Shown piece by piece: positions 47,822 to 59,525 of a stretch of 64,000 nucleotides of DNA. Source of the DNA: Procambarus clarkii (Eukaryota; Arthropoda; Malacostraca; Decapoda; Cambaridae); assembly GCF_040958095.1 (NCBI RefSeq), contig NC_091216.1:8106573-8170572 (forward strand), written 5' to 3'. Position 1 is the first letter of the stretch, and every line of letters begins with the position of its first letter. Made by a program: the position numbers and the translations under genes. The notes under the pieces were generated by a model that searched no databases, was not told the DNA's origin, and saw only the letters and a list, made by a program, of their open reading frames with translations.

Positions 47822-50800
47822 CTAAATATCACCAAGGATGCCAATACGAGAACAAAAACGCATAAGGCGAACGATATCAAAAGTATCCGAGTCACCAAGA
47901 ATCCTATCGAGGGACAGGTGACCGCGAGGGGCGGTCGGAAAGCAAGACATACGCTCGTCCTGGAAGTCAGGACATTCAAGAAGGACATGCACGACCGAAA
48001 GAGGGACAATGCAACTAGGACAATAAGGAGCAGGGCGGCGCTCCATCAAGTGACCATGGGTTAAGCGAGTATGGCCAATACGCAACCTCGCCAGAGCTGT
48101 TTCCCACCGCCGGTTACGGTGGAAGGAGGACTGCCACGAGGAAACACAACATTTAAGAGTACGTAGCTTGTTACCAGTAACAGACAACCAAGAAGCCTGC
48201 CAACGGGTAAGGACTGAGGAATGGATAACCGGGTAAAAGTCGGAATATGGAATGCCCTTACGAGAGATGGGACAAGAGCGGACAGCTACCTTGGCGGCAG
48301 CATCCGCACGCTCATTTAAAGACACACCAATATGGCTGGGAACCCAACAAAACTCAACCGACTTAAATTTACTATGAACGAGAAACAGCCAATGCTGGAT
48401 CTCGACAACCACTGGATGAACTGGATTAAAGGACCCGAGAGCCATGAGGGCACTACGAGAGTCAACAACAACTACAAAGGAAGACTGACAACGAGAAAGT
48501 AGGAGACGAAGAGCATAGAGAATAGCATAAAGTTCCGCTGTAAAGATGCTAGTCTCCGGAGGCAAGCGACACATATAAGTGCGATCAGGAAAAACAACAG
48601 AGTAGCCAACACCGTCCGCTGACTTAGACCCATCGGTGAAGACAGAAACGGACCGGGAGTGAGAAGAAAAGTGCTCGAGGAAAAGGCGTTTTAGAACTGT
48701 AGGAGGGGTAAAAGCTTTAGTGATACGAGTCAAGGATGTACAAAACCGCGGAAGAGGGACCCTCCACGGGGGCAAAGAAGGAACAACACGAGGAGAAACA
48801 TCAGAAATACGAACGGAAAGAGAATCCTGTAGGCGAGATAACCGGACAGAAAGAGGGAGGTGGTGAAGAGGAACAGGAACCGCAGGAGGGGTAAAAGTTA
48901 AAGCACGACAGAGGCGAGAGGAAGGATGTTGCAAGGACCGCGCAAGATAGCGAAGACAGTAGCGATCACGGCGGTCCTGGAGAGACAGGAAGCCAGTGTC
49001 AACATACAAGCTAAGGACGGGAGTCGAACGAAAGGCACCAGAACTGAGGCGCAACCCAGTATGGTGCAAAGCATCAAGACGGCGAAGAGTAGAAGGAGAA
49101 GCAGACGAGTAAGCAGGGCAACCATAATCGAGCTTAGACAGGACGAGAGAGGAATGTAAAGCAAGGAGAGTGCGCCTATCTGCCCCCCAAGAAGTATGGG
49201 ACAAGACCCGAAGGAGGGTAAGGGACTTAGAGCACTCAACACGGAGGTAAGAGATATGGGGAGACCAAGACAAACGAGTGTCAAGGAATAACCCCAAAAG
49301 CTTCGCGGAATCTTTGTATTCAAGGGGATGACCATAAAGTGACAAAGAGGGACGAAGAACAACCCGTTTCCGCGTAAAAGTCATGGCACAAGTCTTAGAA
49401 GTAGAGAACTTGAAGCCATGACCTGTGGCCCAAGACGACACGGCATCAATCGCAAGTTGAAGCCGGCGTTGAAGGAGAGGCGAATCATCACCCTGACAAC
49501 AAAGGGTAAGATCATCGACATAGAGAGCGGAGAAGACACCAGAAGGAAGAGAGGAAAGAAGACCATTGAGGGCAACCAGAAAAAGAGTAGTGCTCAGAAC
49601 ACTACCCTGGGGCACACCTTCGTATTGCTGAAAAGAGGGAGAGAGAGCGGTACCAAGGCGCACCCGAAAGGAACGACGAGAGAGGAAGCTGCGGAGAAAG
49701 AGAGGGAGATGACCACGAAGGCCAAAAGAATGAAGTTGAGATAGGATATGATAACGCCAAGTGGTGTCGTAAGCCTTTTCTAGGTCAAAAAGGACGGCAA
49801 CAACGGAGGTCTTCGCAGCAAAAGCAGTACGAATATAGACCTCCAAGTTCACCAGGACATCTGTCGTGCTGCGGCACTTGCGGAAACCAAATTGAGAAGG
49901 GGAGAGGAGGTGATGGTGTTCCAGGAACCACATCAGACGAACGTTAACCATACGTTCAAAGAGTTTGCAGACACAACTTGTGAGAGCAATAGGGCGAAAG
50001 TCCTTAGGGGAAGTACCCAGAGACCCCGGTTTGCGAACAGGGAGGACAACGGCATCGAGCCAGTCCTCAGGGACTGACGACGACTCCCAGATCCGATTAT
50101 ACAGACTCAGTAAATACTGAGACGTGCTCGGAGGGAGATGGCGAAGCATCTCATAATGAATACCATCGGAGCCCGCCGCCGTAGAACCGCAGAGGGCCAG
50201 GGCAGAACGAAGTTCAGAGAGAGAGAAGGGATCATTATAGGGAAGCTGAAGATGAGTGCAGAAATCTAAAGGACGAGACTCAAGGACAGGTTTACGAAGA
50301 AGGAAAGATTGGGGAAGATGAAGACCAGAGCTAACAGAAGAAAAGTGGGAACCCAGTTCGGAAGCGACCTGCAACGGGTCCGCCACAAGAGTATCATGGA
50401 GGTGAAGGACCAGTGAAACATCGGGAACGAACTTACCCGCTATCTTGCGGATACGCTTCCAGATCTGGGCCAGAGGGGTTTCGGACGTAATTGTCGAGAC
50501 ATAAGATGCCCAACATTCACGTTTAGCCGTACGGATGGCCCTACGGGCCACCGCACTCGCTTTCCGAAAGAAAAGAAAAGAATCGGTCGTCTGCCTACGG
50601 TGGTGCTTCTTCCAGGCTGCACGCTTACAGCGGACAGCCCGAGCACAGTCCGCATTCCACCAGGGAACGCACTTCCGTGGACCCCGAGAGGAAGAGCGAG
50701 GAATAGAGCGGAGGGCAGCGTCGAAGACAGTGTCATGAAAAAGGAGGAGAGCGCGAGAGAGGGGCAGAAGGGAGAGGTCAGAGAGAGTAGCACTGAGGGA

Positions 50801-51548
50801 AAATAGGGTCCAGTCCGCCTTAGCAAACTGCCACCTAGGGAAAGAGAGGGAAGGGCGAAAAGAGAAAAAGGAAACAAGGATGGGGAAATGATCACTTCCA
50901 TGGAGGTCATCAAGAACCTGCCATGTGAAATCTAAGTAAAGAGAAGAAGAGCAGAGAGAAAGATCAAGACAAGAAAGGGTGCGAGTTCGAGAGTCCAAAT
51001 GAGTGGGCTCACCAGAATTCAGAAGAGACAGGGAAGAAGAGAGGAGAAACGGCTCAAGGAGGCGACCCCGGGTATTCGTCAGAACGTCACCCCAAAGAGA
51101 ATGACGACAATTGAAGTCACCCAGCAGGAGCACAGGCTCCGGCAAGGAGTCTAGGAGGTGTTTCAAATCAGGAAGAGAGAGCGGGACACTCGGGGGGAGA
51201 TAAATGGAACAAACTGTGTACCATTTCCCCACAAAGATACGAGCAGCAGAACAATGGAGAGGCGAAGGAAAAAGTAAAGGAACAAAGGGAACATCAGCCC
51301 GAATCAAGAGAGCAGAAGAATTAGAAGCCCCAGCAATGGCTGGGGGGGGGGGAGAGAAAGGAATAGCCACGAAAACGACCAGGACGAGCACCAAGCATCG
51401 GCTCCTGGAGACAGACACAAAGGGGCGAAAACCGCGAAACCAGAAGTTGGAGTTCGAGGAAATTGGCGTAATAACCTCGAACGTTCCATTGAAGAATGGA
51501 CAACGACGAGAAGAGAAAGGACAAAAACAGAGAACAAGGAAGAAACAA
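47822..51548 (-). CDS. LINE ORF2: endonuclease, reverse transcriptase, RNase H, zinc finger (one frameshift)
   Basis: Encodes the retrotransposition enzyme that nicks target DNA and copies RNA at the nick. The first part (51,548-51,353) is in another frame and has QWNVRGYY and CLQEPML, the start of the AP-type endonuclease. The frame changes at the 11-G run at 51,342-51,352. Numbering from 51,562 in the main frame: endonuclease GDFN 148-151 and SDHFP 223-227; RT FDLEKAYDT 592-600, GVPQGSVL 649-656 and YVDD 681-684; RNase H TDGS 976-979, Glu1010, Asp1034 and Asp1087; C-terminal CPSC 1181-1184 with His1192 and Cys1197. All catalytic residues I can check are present. About 1,240 residues is normal for this group. 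The true start codon is unclear; it follows ORF1 closely. Confidence 0.9.
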
Positions 51549-51571
51549 AGGCGAAAGACCAACAGAGCACG

Positions 51572-53497
51572 TTAAAGAATATCAGGGTCGGGATCAGGGT
51601 CAGCAAAGTCAGGGTTAGGGGGCATGGGTAAACTGAGCAAAGACGGAGGGAAGGAAACGGGAGAACAGATCAGAGGTGGGCGGGCAGGGTCCGGAGGAGG
51701 AGGAGGAGGAGGAGACAACGGAGAGGAGCAGTCAAGGACAGCAGCAGGAAGAGGGGGAGTAGAAAGAGAGGAGCGCACCCCAGCAAGAGCAGCAACCGAA
51801 AGGGAAGCAGGGGCCAAAGAAACCTCCATAGCAGGAACAGGGGGCGCAAGCACTGAAACGGGAGGGGAAGGAGCAACAGAGCCAGAAGGAGGAGCTGAGG
51901 AAGAAAGCGAAGCCTTCTTACCCGCCGGGGAAGAGGAAGGAGAGGAGCCAGGCTTACGCTTCTGACTTAAAGAGACCGGTGTCCCAGCAACTACGTACCG
52001 GGCAACGGATTCCAGTGTCTCAACAGGAGAAGCCGAACGAGAGCACACACGACGGCCGTTAGGAGAGCGATGGACATCCGCCCGCACCGACAGGCGGCGG
52101 GGAGAGCCGATAGATGGAGGAAGAGGATGGGAAGGAGGATCGGAGGGGGACGAGGAAGAAGACACAGAAGACACGACAGACCGGGTAGAAGGCAGGGGAA
52201 CCCCAGACAGAGGACCAGGAGGAGGATCCTTCGGGAGAGAACCCAAAGGGACAGAGGAGGGGGCAGTGGGCGCATCAGGGTCCAAGGCCTGGAAACGGTT
52301 GTGAGTCTGAGGAAGGCGGGAAGGACGAGGAGAGGAAGAGCGCAACATGCGAGCATAAGAGATATTAGCATAAGGCGGGAGCCGGCGAACCTGGCGCCTC
52401 GCCTCAGGAAAAGATAAACGCTCCCGGTGCTTCAAGTTGAGGACGGCTGCCTCAAGCTTGTAATGGACACACGCACGGGAGAAGGTAGGATGGGCCTCAC
52501 CGCAGTTGAGGCAACGAGCCTGGGGAGAAGCGCACTCCGACTTAGAGTGACCTTCGCCACCACACAAAGGACAGAGAGAGACAGTCCCGGAGCAGCGGAG
52601 GGCACCATGCCCAAACCTCCAGCACTTGTTGCAGAGCCGAGGAGAAGGAATGTACTCCTGGACAGAGCACCTGGCACCAGCAAGAATGACAGAGGGTGGA
52701 AGGGTCCTACCATCAAAGGTAATCTTCACAACCCGGAGGGGCTGACGGCGACTACCACGAGGGGGACGAGTAAACGTGTCCACCTGGAGAATAGAATGGC
52801 CCTGGGCAGCGAGGATATGTCGAATATCGTCGTGGCAGTCGCGTAGGTCCCGAACACCGGTCGCAACATGGGGCGGGAGCAAAATAGTGCCAACACTGGC
52901 ATTCAACTGGACGTTCTTCGAGACCCGAACGGGGGTCTCGCCAAGGCAGGATTAGGCAGCCAAGCGGGAAGCAGCATCCTGAGAAGGAGCAGCAACGACA
53001 CGCGTACCGAGACGAGTGGGGTTAAAAGTAATGGAGGCATCCACGGAATCAATGAGATGTCGATGAAGGGAGAAATCGTCAGGAGGCGCAGAATCAAGAG
53101 GGAGGAGATCAAAATATTTGGCCCACGAAGCGGGACCAAACAAGGCTTGATAGGTAGCAGAACTGGAAGGAATCGAGCGAGGGCGGCCGTGACGAAGACG
53201 GCGGTGAGAACCCCCAGAGAGAGAGGGGTTAAAAGGCGCAGTAGTAACAACTAGAGAAGGAGCCGCGCCAGGGGACGAGGTAGTCACCACTGGGGGCTTG
53301 GGGCTCGACCCAACCACAGAGGAGGGAGGGGAGCCAGGGGAAGGAGTCAGAGAGGCCAAAGGAGGAGCAAGGTCGGGGCCCAATGCAGCGGAGGCTACAG
53401 AGCCCGGTCTTCCAATACGGACCGACTCGGGGGCTTGGTCGCCCACCCCACGAGCCTGAAAAGGTAAGCCAGAAACAGCCGAAACAGGGGTTATCAT
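51572..53497 (-). CDS. LINE ORF1: gag-like nucleic-acid-binding protein (one premature stop)
   Basis: Reads as 641 codons in one frame from ATG at 53,497, broken only by a TAA at 52,952-52,954 after residue 181. The N-terminal third is Pro/Ser-rich. The middle includes a VVKITFDGRTLP stretch and then three zinc knuckles at about residues 289-343: CNKCWRFGHGALRC and CPLCGGEGHSKSEC are perfect CX2CX4HX4C, and CLNCGEAHPTFSRAC has altered spacing. The C-terminal part is Ser/Pro-rich. Such proteins bind the element RNA in a ribonucleoprotein. ORF1 ends at 51,572, about 25 bp before the endonuclease frame, so ORF2 is probably translated by re-initiation. A readthrough at the TAA cannot be excluded, but a point mutation is simpler. 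Confidence 0.88.
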
Positions 53498-54040
53498 CTT
53501 GACGAAATTACGAATTCACTCACGAATGTGCCCCCACACCCACCATGGAGCCACAATTAGAGGCAGGACACCCAACAAGACGCTATCGCCGATCTTGCCG
53601 GGGCCTCCTAGGGGTGCGTCGTGAGTATACGCCCCACAAACGCCACCTTAAGAAACCGACAGTCCGTCGAGATCGGGTTCAGTGACGAAAGGGGGATTGA
53701 CAATAAAAGGTTCCCCTCGCTCTCGACGTCGGGTACTACAGTTCTACGGGTGCAAGAGTATGCCTCCTCAAGCACCCGGGCGTCAAAATAGAAGAAGTCC
53801 AAGGGAAGAACCAGAACGAGCAAAAGGTCGGCATGAAACGGCAAGCAGATAGGAGAAGAGGGGGGAGAAAAACGAAACAGAAGGAAAAGGAAAAGATGCC
53901 CAGCAGAATTGGAGAGGACGGCAGCAGGAGCACAAGGCTAGGAAAGGACAGAGGACTGTCCCAAGGAGCATCACACTCCGACAGCCGCCCACTAAGTCCC
54001 CACACAGCGACAACGAGCTGAGCGGGGAGGGGGGAACCTT

Positions 54041-55056
54041 GGACTAGCAAGCACTGGGGCGGAAGCTAAGATCAATTTCAAATTTTTTAATGCCTCTGCA
54101 CAGTCTGATGACCACTTAAATTTAACAGCCTTCCACAACAAGTCTGTGAGAGGAGTGGCCACACTGGAAATGTTCTGACAAAAGCGTCGATAGTATGCAC
54201 ACATACCGATAAATCGTTGAATGTCCTTTTTAGACTGAAGCACGGGATACTCCAGAATGGCACTGATTTTATGTTGCCGAGGTAACACTTTTCCTTGGCC
54301 CACTTCATAACCGAGGTACGTCACTGTGCCTTGGCCAAAATGACACTTTTTTGCATTTAAGGTAAGATATACCTTTTTCAATTTTGCGAACAACTGGTGT
54401 AACCTAGCTATGTGGTCAGCCCAATTACTGTCAAAGAGCACGATATCATCTAAATACGCCCGACAATTTGGCACATTAGCAAGCAAAGAGTTCCCGAGTC
54501 TCTGGAACGTGGCAGGGGCATTACACAAGCCGAACGGTAACACTTGATACTCAAAAACACCCTTGGGTGTCACGAACGCAGTTAGTTGTTTAGCACGTTC
54601 AGTGAGTGGGATTTGATAGTACCCCCTTGAGAGATCGAATTTCGAGACATACGTGGCCTTCCCGATTTCATCGATGCAGTCCTCGAGGAGGGGCAGCGGA
54701 TAGGCATCCAGAATGGTCACCTTGTTGAGCTGCCGGTAGTCGGTGCATAATCGCCAGGAGCCGTCTGGTTTAGGGACCAAAAGGCAGGGCGAGCACCAAG
54801 CGCCCTGGCTCGGCCGGATGAGGCCGTGCTGGAGCAAGAAGTCGACCTCCTTCCGTACGATGGCCTTCTTTTCTGGACTCATCCGATAGGGTTGAAGGCG
54901 AATGGGGGTGTAGTCCGTCAACTTGACATCATGGCAAATGGCATCAGTCTGGGTCGGGACCTCCCCGAACAGACTGGAGAATTCATCAACCAACGACTGC
55001 ACCTCTTCACGTTGGGCCATCTGCAAATGGGACAGTCCCTCATCCACAGCATTCAC
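54041..55056 (-). pseudogene. Ty3/Gypsy reverse transcriptase (truncated by LINE)
   Basis: Open for 339 residues of element sequence. Motifs, in residues from 55,056: LQPYRMSP 54-61, WCSPCLLVPKPDGS 87-100, DLSRGYYQIPL 141-151 (first catalytic Asp), LPFGLCNAPATF 173-184, YLDDIVLF 201-208 (catalytic pair), YLGY 247-250 and KKDIQRFIGMCAYYRRF 276-292, ending ASAPVLASP 331-339. All catalytic Asp codons are kept and no stop occurs in this part. The next codons belong to the inserted LINE. Upstream, a 1-nt shift separates it from the integrase end, whose sequence lies less than 200 bp away. Confidence 0.92.
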
Positions 55057-55069
55057 AGAACTAGAATTA

Positions 55070-56230
55070 TTGAGAATGAGATTAGTTGGGTCCCCAGAAC
55101 ATCATCCCCTCCCTCACTGGAAATGGAAACATTGGTTAGTGCAATAGGCCTGGGGCCCTGGAACTTTTTCAGCCGATTTAAGTGTACGAGCATTACCTGG
55201 TTACGCTTGTCAGAGTGTCTCACTTTGTACGTGAGGTCCCCAGTCTTTTCTGTTACAATGTAGGGGCCCTCGTACTTGTGGGACAGTGTTCCCTAGTCGA
55301 GGCATTAATACCAGGACAGGGTCGCCAGGGTGAAATACCCGCCACTTAGCCGTATCATCGTTTCGTTCTTTCATCTTTTCTTGGGCCTTCCCATGATACT
55401 TTAGTGCCGCTGCCTTGCAGTCCTCGAGTCTCTGGTGGTGTTGCGCAAAGAAAGCCGAACCTTCGGTTAACGTTACGTTCCCTAACAGATTCTCCTGTAA
55501 CATTTGCAAGGGTCCACGAACTTTATGGCCAAAGAGTAACTCAAAAGGAGAACAACCCTGTGAACTTTGTAATCCCTCTCTAGCCGCAAACAAAACATAC
55601 GGTAAATTCTCATCCCAGAAAGTGTGGGAACTCTCGCACGATGTCTACAACATCTCCTTCAGAGTTAGATGGAAACGTTCAATTACCCCCTGACTGTGGA
55701 TGGTATGGGCTGGAAACCTTATGAGTTATTCCATGGTCCTTACAAAATTGTTAAAAAAATATCAGACTTAAAGTTAGTACCATTGTCAGTTTGCACGACC
55801 CGAGGCAGTCCAAAAGTGGAAAAAAATTGCAACATATGAGCAACAACAGTCTTTGCTCGGATGTTCCTTACAGCAAAAGCCTCTGGGTAACGAGTCGTGA
55901 TACACATCATCGTGATTAGGTAAATATTACCAGACTTAGTTCTGGGTAATGGTCCAACACAGTCCATTACCACATGAGAAAATGGTTCCTCCAGCACAAC
56001 AATAGGGCTTAGAGGAGCTTTAGGTGGAGTCTGGTTTGGTTTCCCCACCAGTTGGCACACAATACATGCATTGCAAAATTTTGCCACATCGCTTTTCAGC
56101 TAGGGCCAGAAAAAATACTTTAAGATTTTGTGATACGTAATATTAATACCATGATGTCCCCCCATAGGATCATCATGAGCAGCTGCCAAAACTCTTTCTC
56201 TATAGCAGGTCGGCAACATAACCTGGTGGA
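55070..56230 (-). pseudogene. Ty3/Gypsy integrase, located upstream of RT (broken)
   Basis: Minus-strand reading: zinc-binding HHCC region near 56,160-56,050 (GGHHGINITYHKI, then CNACIVC), with a TAG stop just before LKSDVAKF. The core (56,087-55,750) has VVMDCVGPLPRT with the first catalytic Asp and VVQTDNGTNF with the second. After a 1-nt shift at an A/T run near 55,752-55,758, HPQSQGVIERFH supplies the Glu. The C-terminal part (55,593 on) has SPFELLFGHKVRGPL and, after another shift at about 55,285, KYEGPYIVTEKTGDLTYKV, a GPY/F module, and VHLNRLKKFQGP. About 50 codons later the RT frame begins. Integrase would insert the cDNA; this copy is inactive. Confidence 0.9.
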
Positions 56231-58296
56231 CTACCTCCCACTCATTTGACAAGGAGCACTCTGTGGTCTCCATTTTCTCATCAAAATCAGATTATTGTAG
56301 TAGTACCCAGTTGCTGCGTCTACAATTTCCTCCATAGAGACGGCTGCCTCATGACAATCTGCAAGACTGGGGTCAGCTTTCTGTAACTTACTCAAGGAGG
56401 CGTCCAGACCTTGGTCAGATGCTATTGGCCGAGGCTCAACAGTGTTCTCCTCCACCTCCCCACTACTCTTGGTAGGTGGCGGTGGCAGGCTCTCCACAAT
56501 GTCCTCGGCCACGTCATCGAGTCAGGCCATGAATGTGTCCGCGAGGTCCACTTGGTTTTCACCACTCGGAAAGTTCCTCGTGTCCTCGGGATTTACCACC
56601 TTGGCAAGCACAGGGCTGCCCTTACATTTAAGTCCCATAGACCTGGCCACAGCGCACGCAGGGTACACAACATTATCCTCTGCGGCGGGTGGATCCAGGC
56701 AAACCTTAGGGGTAGGCAACATAATAGGCAGTTTGGAGTCCCCTACCTTATCTCCTGCTAAATCATTACCAACTATTACATCAACATTAGGGAAAGGTAG
56801 GTATGAAGTGACCCCGACTGTACAAACACCCTTGTGGAAATCAGATTCCAGGGTAACCTTATGGAGGGGTACTGCTCGAGTATCACTAGTGACACCACGA
56901 CCAGTACCACCTCTCCAGTGTCGAGAGTGTTGGCACCTTGCAAAGCACTCTCTAAAATTAAAGTTTGGATGGCACCGGTGTCTCGGAAGATCATCACGTC
57001 CTTCCAGGAAGAACCCTCAGACAAAAGTAGTCTCCCTTTCGATAGGAATGGGGTAAGCAAGTCCAACCAGTGTGGGTTGGAGGTCTTACTCCCTAACCCT
57101 TCCGAAGGCCTCAAGCCCTGTGTCACAACTAAAGCATTGGGTCTTTTTTCCGGGTACAGTTGCCAACAACGGCTAATAACGTGGTTTGGATGTTTACAGT
57201 GACCACAGATACGTCGGGGAGAAGAGACATTACTAACAGAATTACCCTTCGGTTCACTCTTAGGTGTCGTGGGGTTAGACAATTTAACAGGGTTAATTAT
57301 GTCTGAAACAGAAGGTGCAGTAGTTAAAGGGTTAGAATGAGCTGGTCTGGACTGGCTGTGGGTATAAGTTTTGCTACTCTGTGGGGTATAATTATTTTTA
57401 TTGAGCCTTTTGCCCGCCAACTGGTAGTTTTCTGCCAGCTTGGCCAAATCCCCTATTTTAGAATCTACCTCTATCCTACTTCTAATGTAATGTGCTACAC
57501 TGTCTGGCATATTATCTATAAATTGTTCTACTAAGACTAAATTCCTAAGTGCCTCGTATGTTTCGGCTTTAGCTGAGCAAATCCATTTATTAAACAATCT
57601 AATTTGATCATTAGCAAATTCAGTGAGCGGTTGGTTGTGAGTAGGCCTAAGGTTGCGAAAAGCTTGGCGGTGAGCTTCCGGAGTAATTTCATATGCCCTT
57701 AAAATTCGACCCCTGACTTTATCATATTCAAAACACTCGTCATCAGGCATGTTTATAAAAATATCTTGTGCTTTACCCCTAAGCCGCCCCTGCAAGATTT
57801 TCACCCACTCTTCCCTTGGCCAGTTCATGGACATGGCTAGTCTCTGAAAATGGTTGAAAAATCTTTCAGGGTCTGACTCTGAAAATTCAGGCAAGTTATG
57901 TTTTTTATCAGAATGTCTGGAGTTTGAGTCCCCAGTAGGTGGTGGTACTATTCTTGCCGCCTCATTTTTGAGCCTTTGCTCTTCCACTTTAGCATTTTGT
58001 TCTGCTACTCTGGCCTCTTGCTCTGCCAGTCTTAACTTGGCTAGTGTTAATTCTAACTATATTTCTACTAGCTACACTTTCCCCTGAACTGGGCTCATAT
58101 AAAATTGTATCACTTGGCACTAGTTCTTGGTCTATACAATGCCGTAAAATTTCATTCACCAATGTCTACTTTTTATCAGTGTCGTTTAACTCGAGACCAA
58201 ATTCCTTGCCTAACAATACTAAATTTGCTTTGGTGAGCTTCTTAATCTCTACCACTGAAGGATTCTTTGCCAGTTCCTGCATTTTAGATGCCATCA
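56231..58296 (-). pseudogene. Gmr1-like gag (SCAN-like capsid, zinc knuckle) and aspartic protease (broken)
   Basis: Likely start ATG at about 58,296 (MMASKMQELAKNPS). Stops and a shift lie between 58,170 and 58,040. The long open part (57,987-56,776) has, in its own numbering, a capsid-like region with LPEFSESDPERFF 32-44 and EEWVKILQGRLRGKAQ 59-74, and a SCAN-like stretch 95-180 with LVLVEQFIDNMPDSVAHYI. A zinc knuckle CGHCKHPNHVISRC lies at 261-274 and the protease active site RDTGAIQTLI at 335-344. The frame then changes; 56,722-56,522 and 56,512-56,231 continue toward the integrase (MRKWRP block). Gag packages RNA and the protease cleaves the polyprotein. Confidence 0.85.
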
Positions 58297-58569
58297 TTAA
58301 TAACTTTAGCTCCTAGCAAAGGAAAAAATTAAAAAATTAAAATTGGAAAAATAAAAAATTTGCACGGCCCCTAACACAAGGCCACACTAACCTCAATCGT
58401 GAAGGGATCCAGCTGGGTGTCCAGTCAGTGCAATCCTTTGCTAGATGAGCTGGGCCCTAGGCTAACACACAACTGTTCTGCGGAAACAAGAATTTTTAGT
58501 TTTGTCACTCAAGAATCTAATTTTTTTTTGTTTACAATTGAAAAGTTCCTCCCGGTCAGGCCAACCACT

Positions 58570-59525
58570 TGTTATAGAAATCGTGGGCTTGCTATGGGGG
58601 ATCTAATATTAAATGGATGTAGGGGCAGTAGTTTGCATTAAGGGTTATCAAATATGGGAGATCTCAAAGGCCCGGCCCCCACTATATAGAAATATATAGA
58701 AATAAACTTGTAGCGACTTATTACAGCAATAGTCAGCCTAGAGGTTGATCATGGATCTCTTACACAGAAAAAATGGATACTCCTTTACTAACTTACTTAT
58801 TTATTAACCCCTTAACAACCCCCCCCCCCCATATACATTCACACCAATAACAATAATTATTACTTTACCACACTATCTTACGTTAAAAGCCTTGGTCCAC
58901 TTAAGCAGGATACAAGGTTTACACTCAGAACAATGCTATGGTAAAGTACTACTAGTGAAGAGCTAGAAGCTTGAGTCAGCTTAGGGTAGGGAGACCACGT
59001 GGTTCCACTGGGACCCCTTTTAGAATAACTAGTAATACAAACACTAGGAACACATAATTCATACAAAGTATAATACTTTACACATTAGAACACGCCTATG
59101 CCAGACAATGAGAACGTTACACAGTATACTTACCTGGGGTATAAGCCCACAGAAATAAAGAAACGAGAGGAGGAGAGAAGGTTCCTTTCACCACAACAGC
59201 CAGCAGAGAAGAGCATTCCAGCGACCAGCTCAGGGCTGCCAGTAGACTGCTCAACTAATCGTACAGCAATCGTATCCCAAGTTTACTCAGATTTACTTTA
59301 CAAATGATTAGAAAGTATTAGTAAACATAGTTGGTGCCTATGTTATTATTTAATAATCAACCCCAAGCTCAGTCTTTAAATGCTCTTTGAGAAACAAGAA
59401 TAGTCTTACGTCTGGCAGGGAAGATACAAACAAATGCATCTCGTGATGCGTTTACCTACTATAAGGCAGTTTATTTAGCTAATTTTTGACCTCTGGTTTC
59501 CACTAAGGAACCCAGGGTCGTAACA
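58570..59525 (-). repeat. 5' LTR of the Gmr1-like element
   Basis: On the minus strand it begins tgttacgaccctgggttcc at 59,525, exactly where the 29-bp array stops, and by symmetry ends ctataaca at 58,570 (956 bp). The next bases, agtggttggcc, could be a primer-binding site starting with TGG, though the tRNA is not identified. A related, diverged segment lies at 17.64-18.35 kb. The 5' boundary is firm; the 3' one is inferred from the TGTTA...TAACA ends. Confidence 0.65.

Larger units (their letters stand above)
47750..54040 (-). mobile_element. Nearly intact RNase-H-bearing LINE (I/Nimb-like group)
   Basis: About 6.3 kb with a 5' region (53,498-54,040), ORF1 (53,497-51,572), ORF2 (about 51,548-47,822) and a short 3' end with a gataattccttcc-type tail. 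It interrupts a Ty3/Gypsy RT right after the ASAPVLASP block. An RNase H domain after RT points to the I superfamily in the broad sense (I, LOA, Nimb and relatives); Jockey, CR1 and L1 lack it. Lesions are few: one stop in ORF1 and one frameshift at a homopolymer in ORF2. The element looks recent. Confidence 0.88.
54041..59525 (-). mobile_element. Ty3/Gypsy retrotransposon with INT upstream of RT (Gmr1-like), truncated
   Basis: Minus-strand order: LTR (59,525-58,570), leader, gag (58,296 on), protease, integrase (about 56,230-55,200), reverse transcriptase (55,056-54,041), then cut by a LINE. Integrase before RT is the Copia order, yet RT and the integrase (GPY/F-type end) are clearly Ty3/Gypsy. 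That combination is characteristic of the Gmr1-like group. Several frameshifts and stops make it inactive. RNase H and the 3' LTR are not found. It sits at the edge of the 29-bp array, so its 5' end is well defined. Confidence 0.85.

Noticed and set aside
47812-53497. Plus-strand open frames (e.g. 49,418-49,744 and 52,070-52,417)
   Set aside because: They are antisense shadows of the LINE ORFs, Lys/Arg/Glu-rich because the sense strand is Ser/Leu-rich.
54041-56230. Integrase and RT as two different elements that happen to lie next to each other
   Set aside because: Both read the same way, the integrase GPY/F end leads into the RT within under 200 bp, and no insertion boundary is visible between them.
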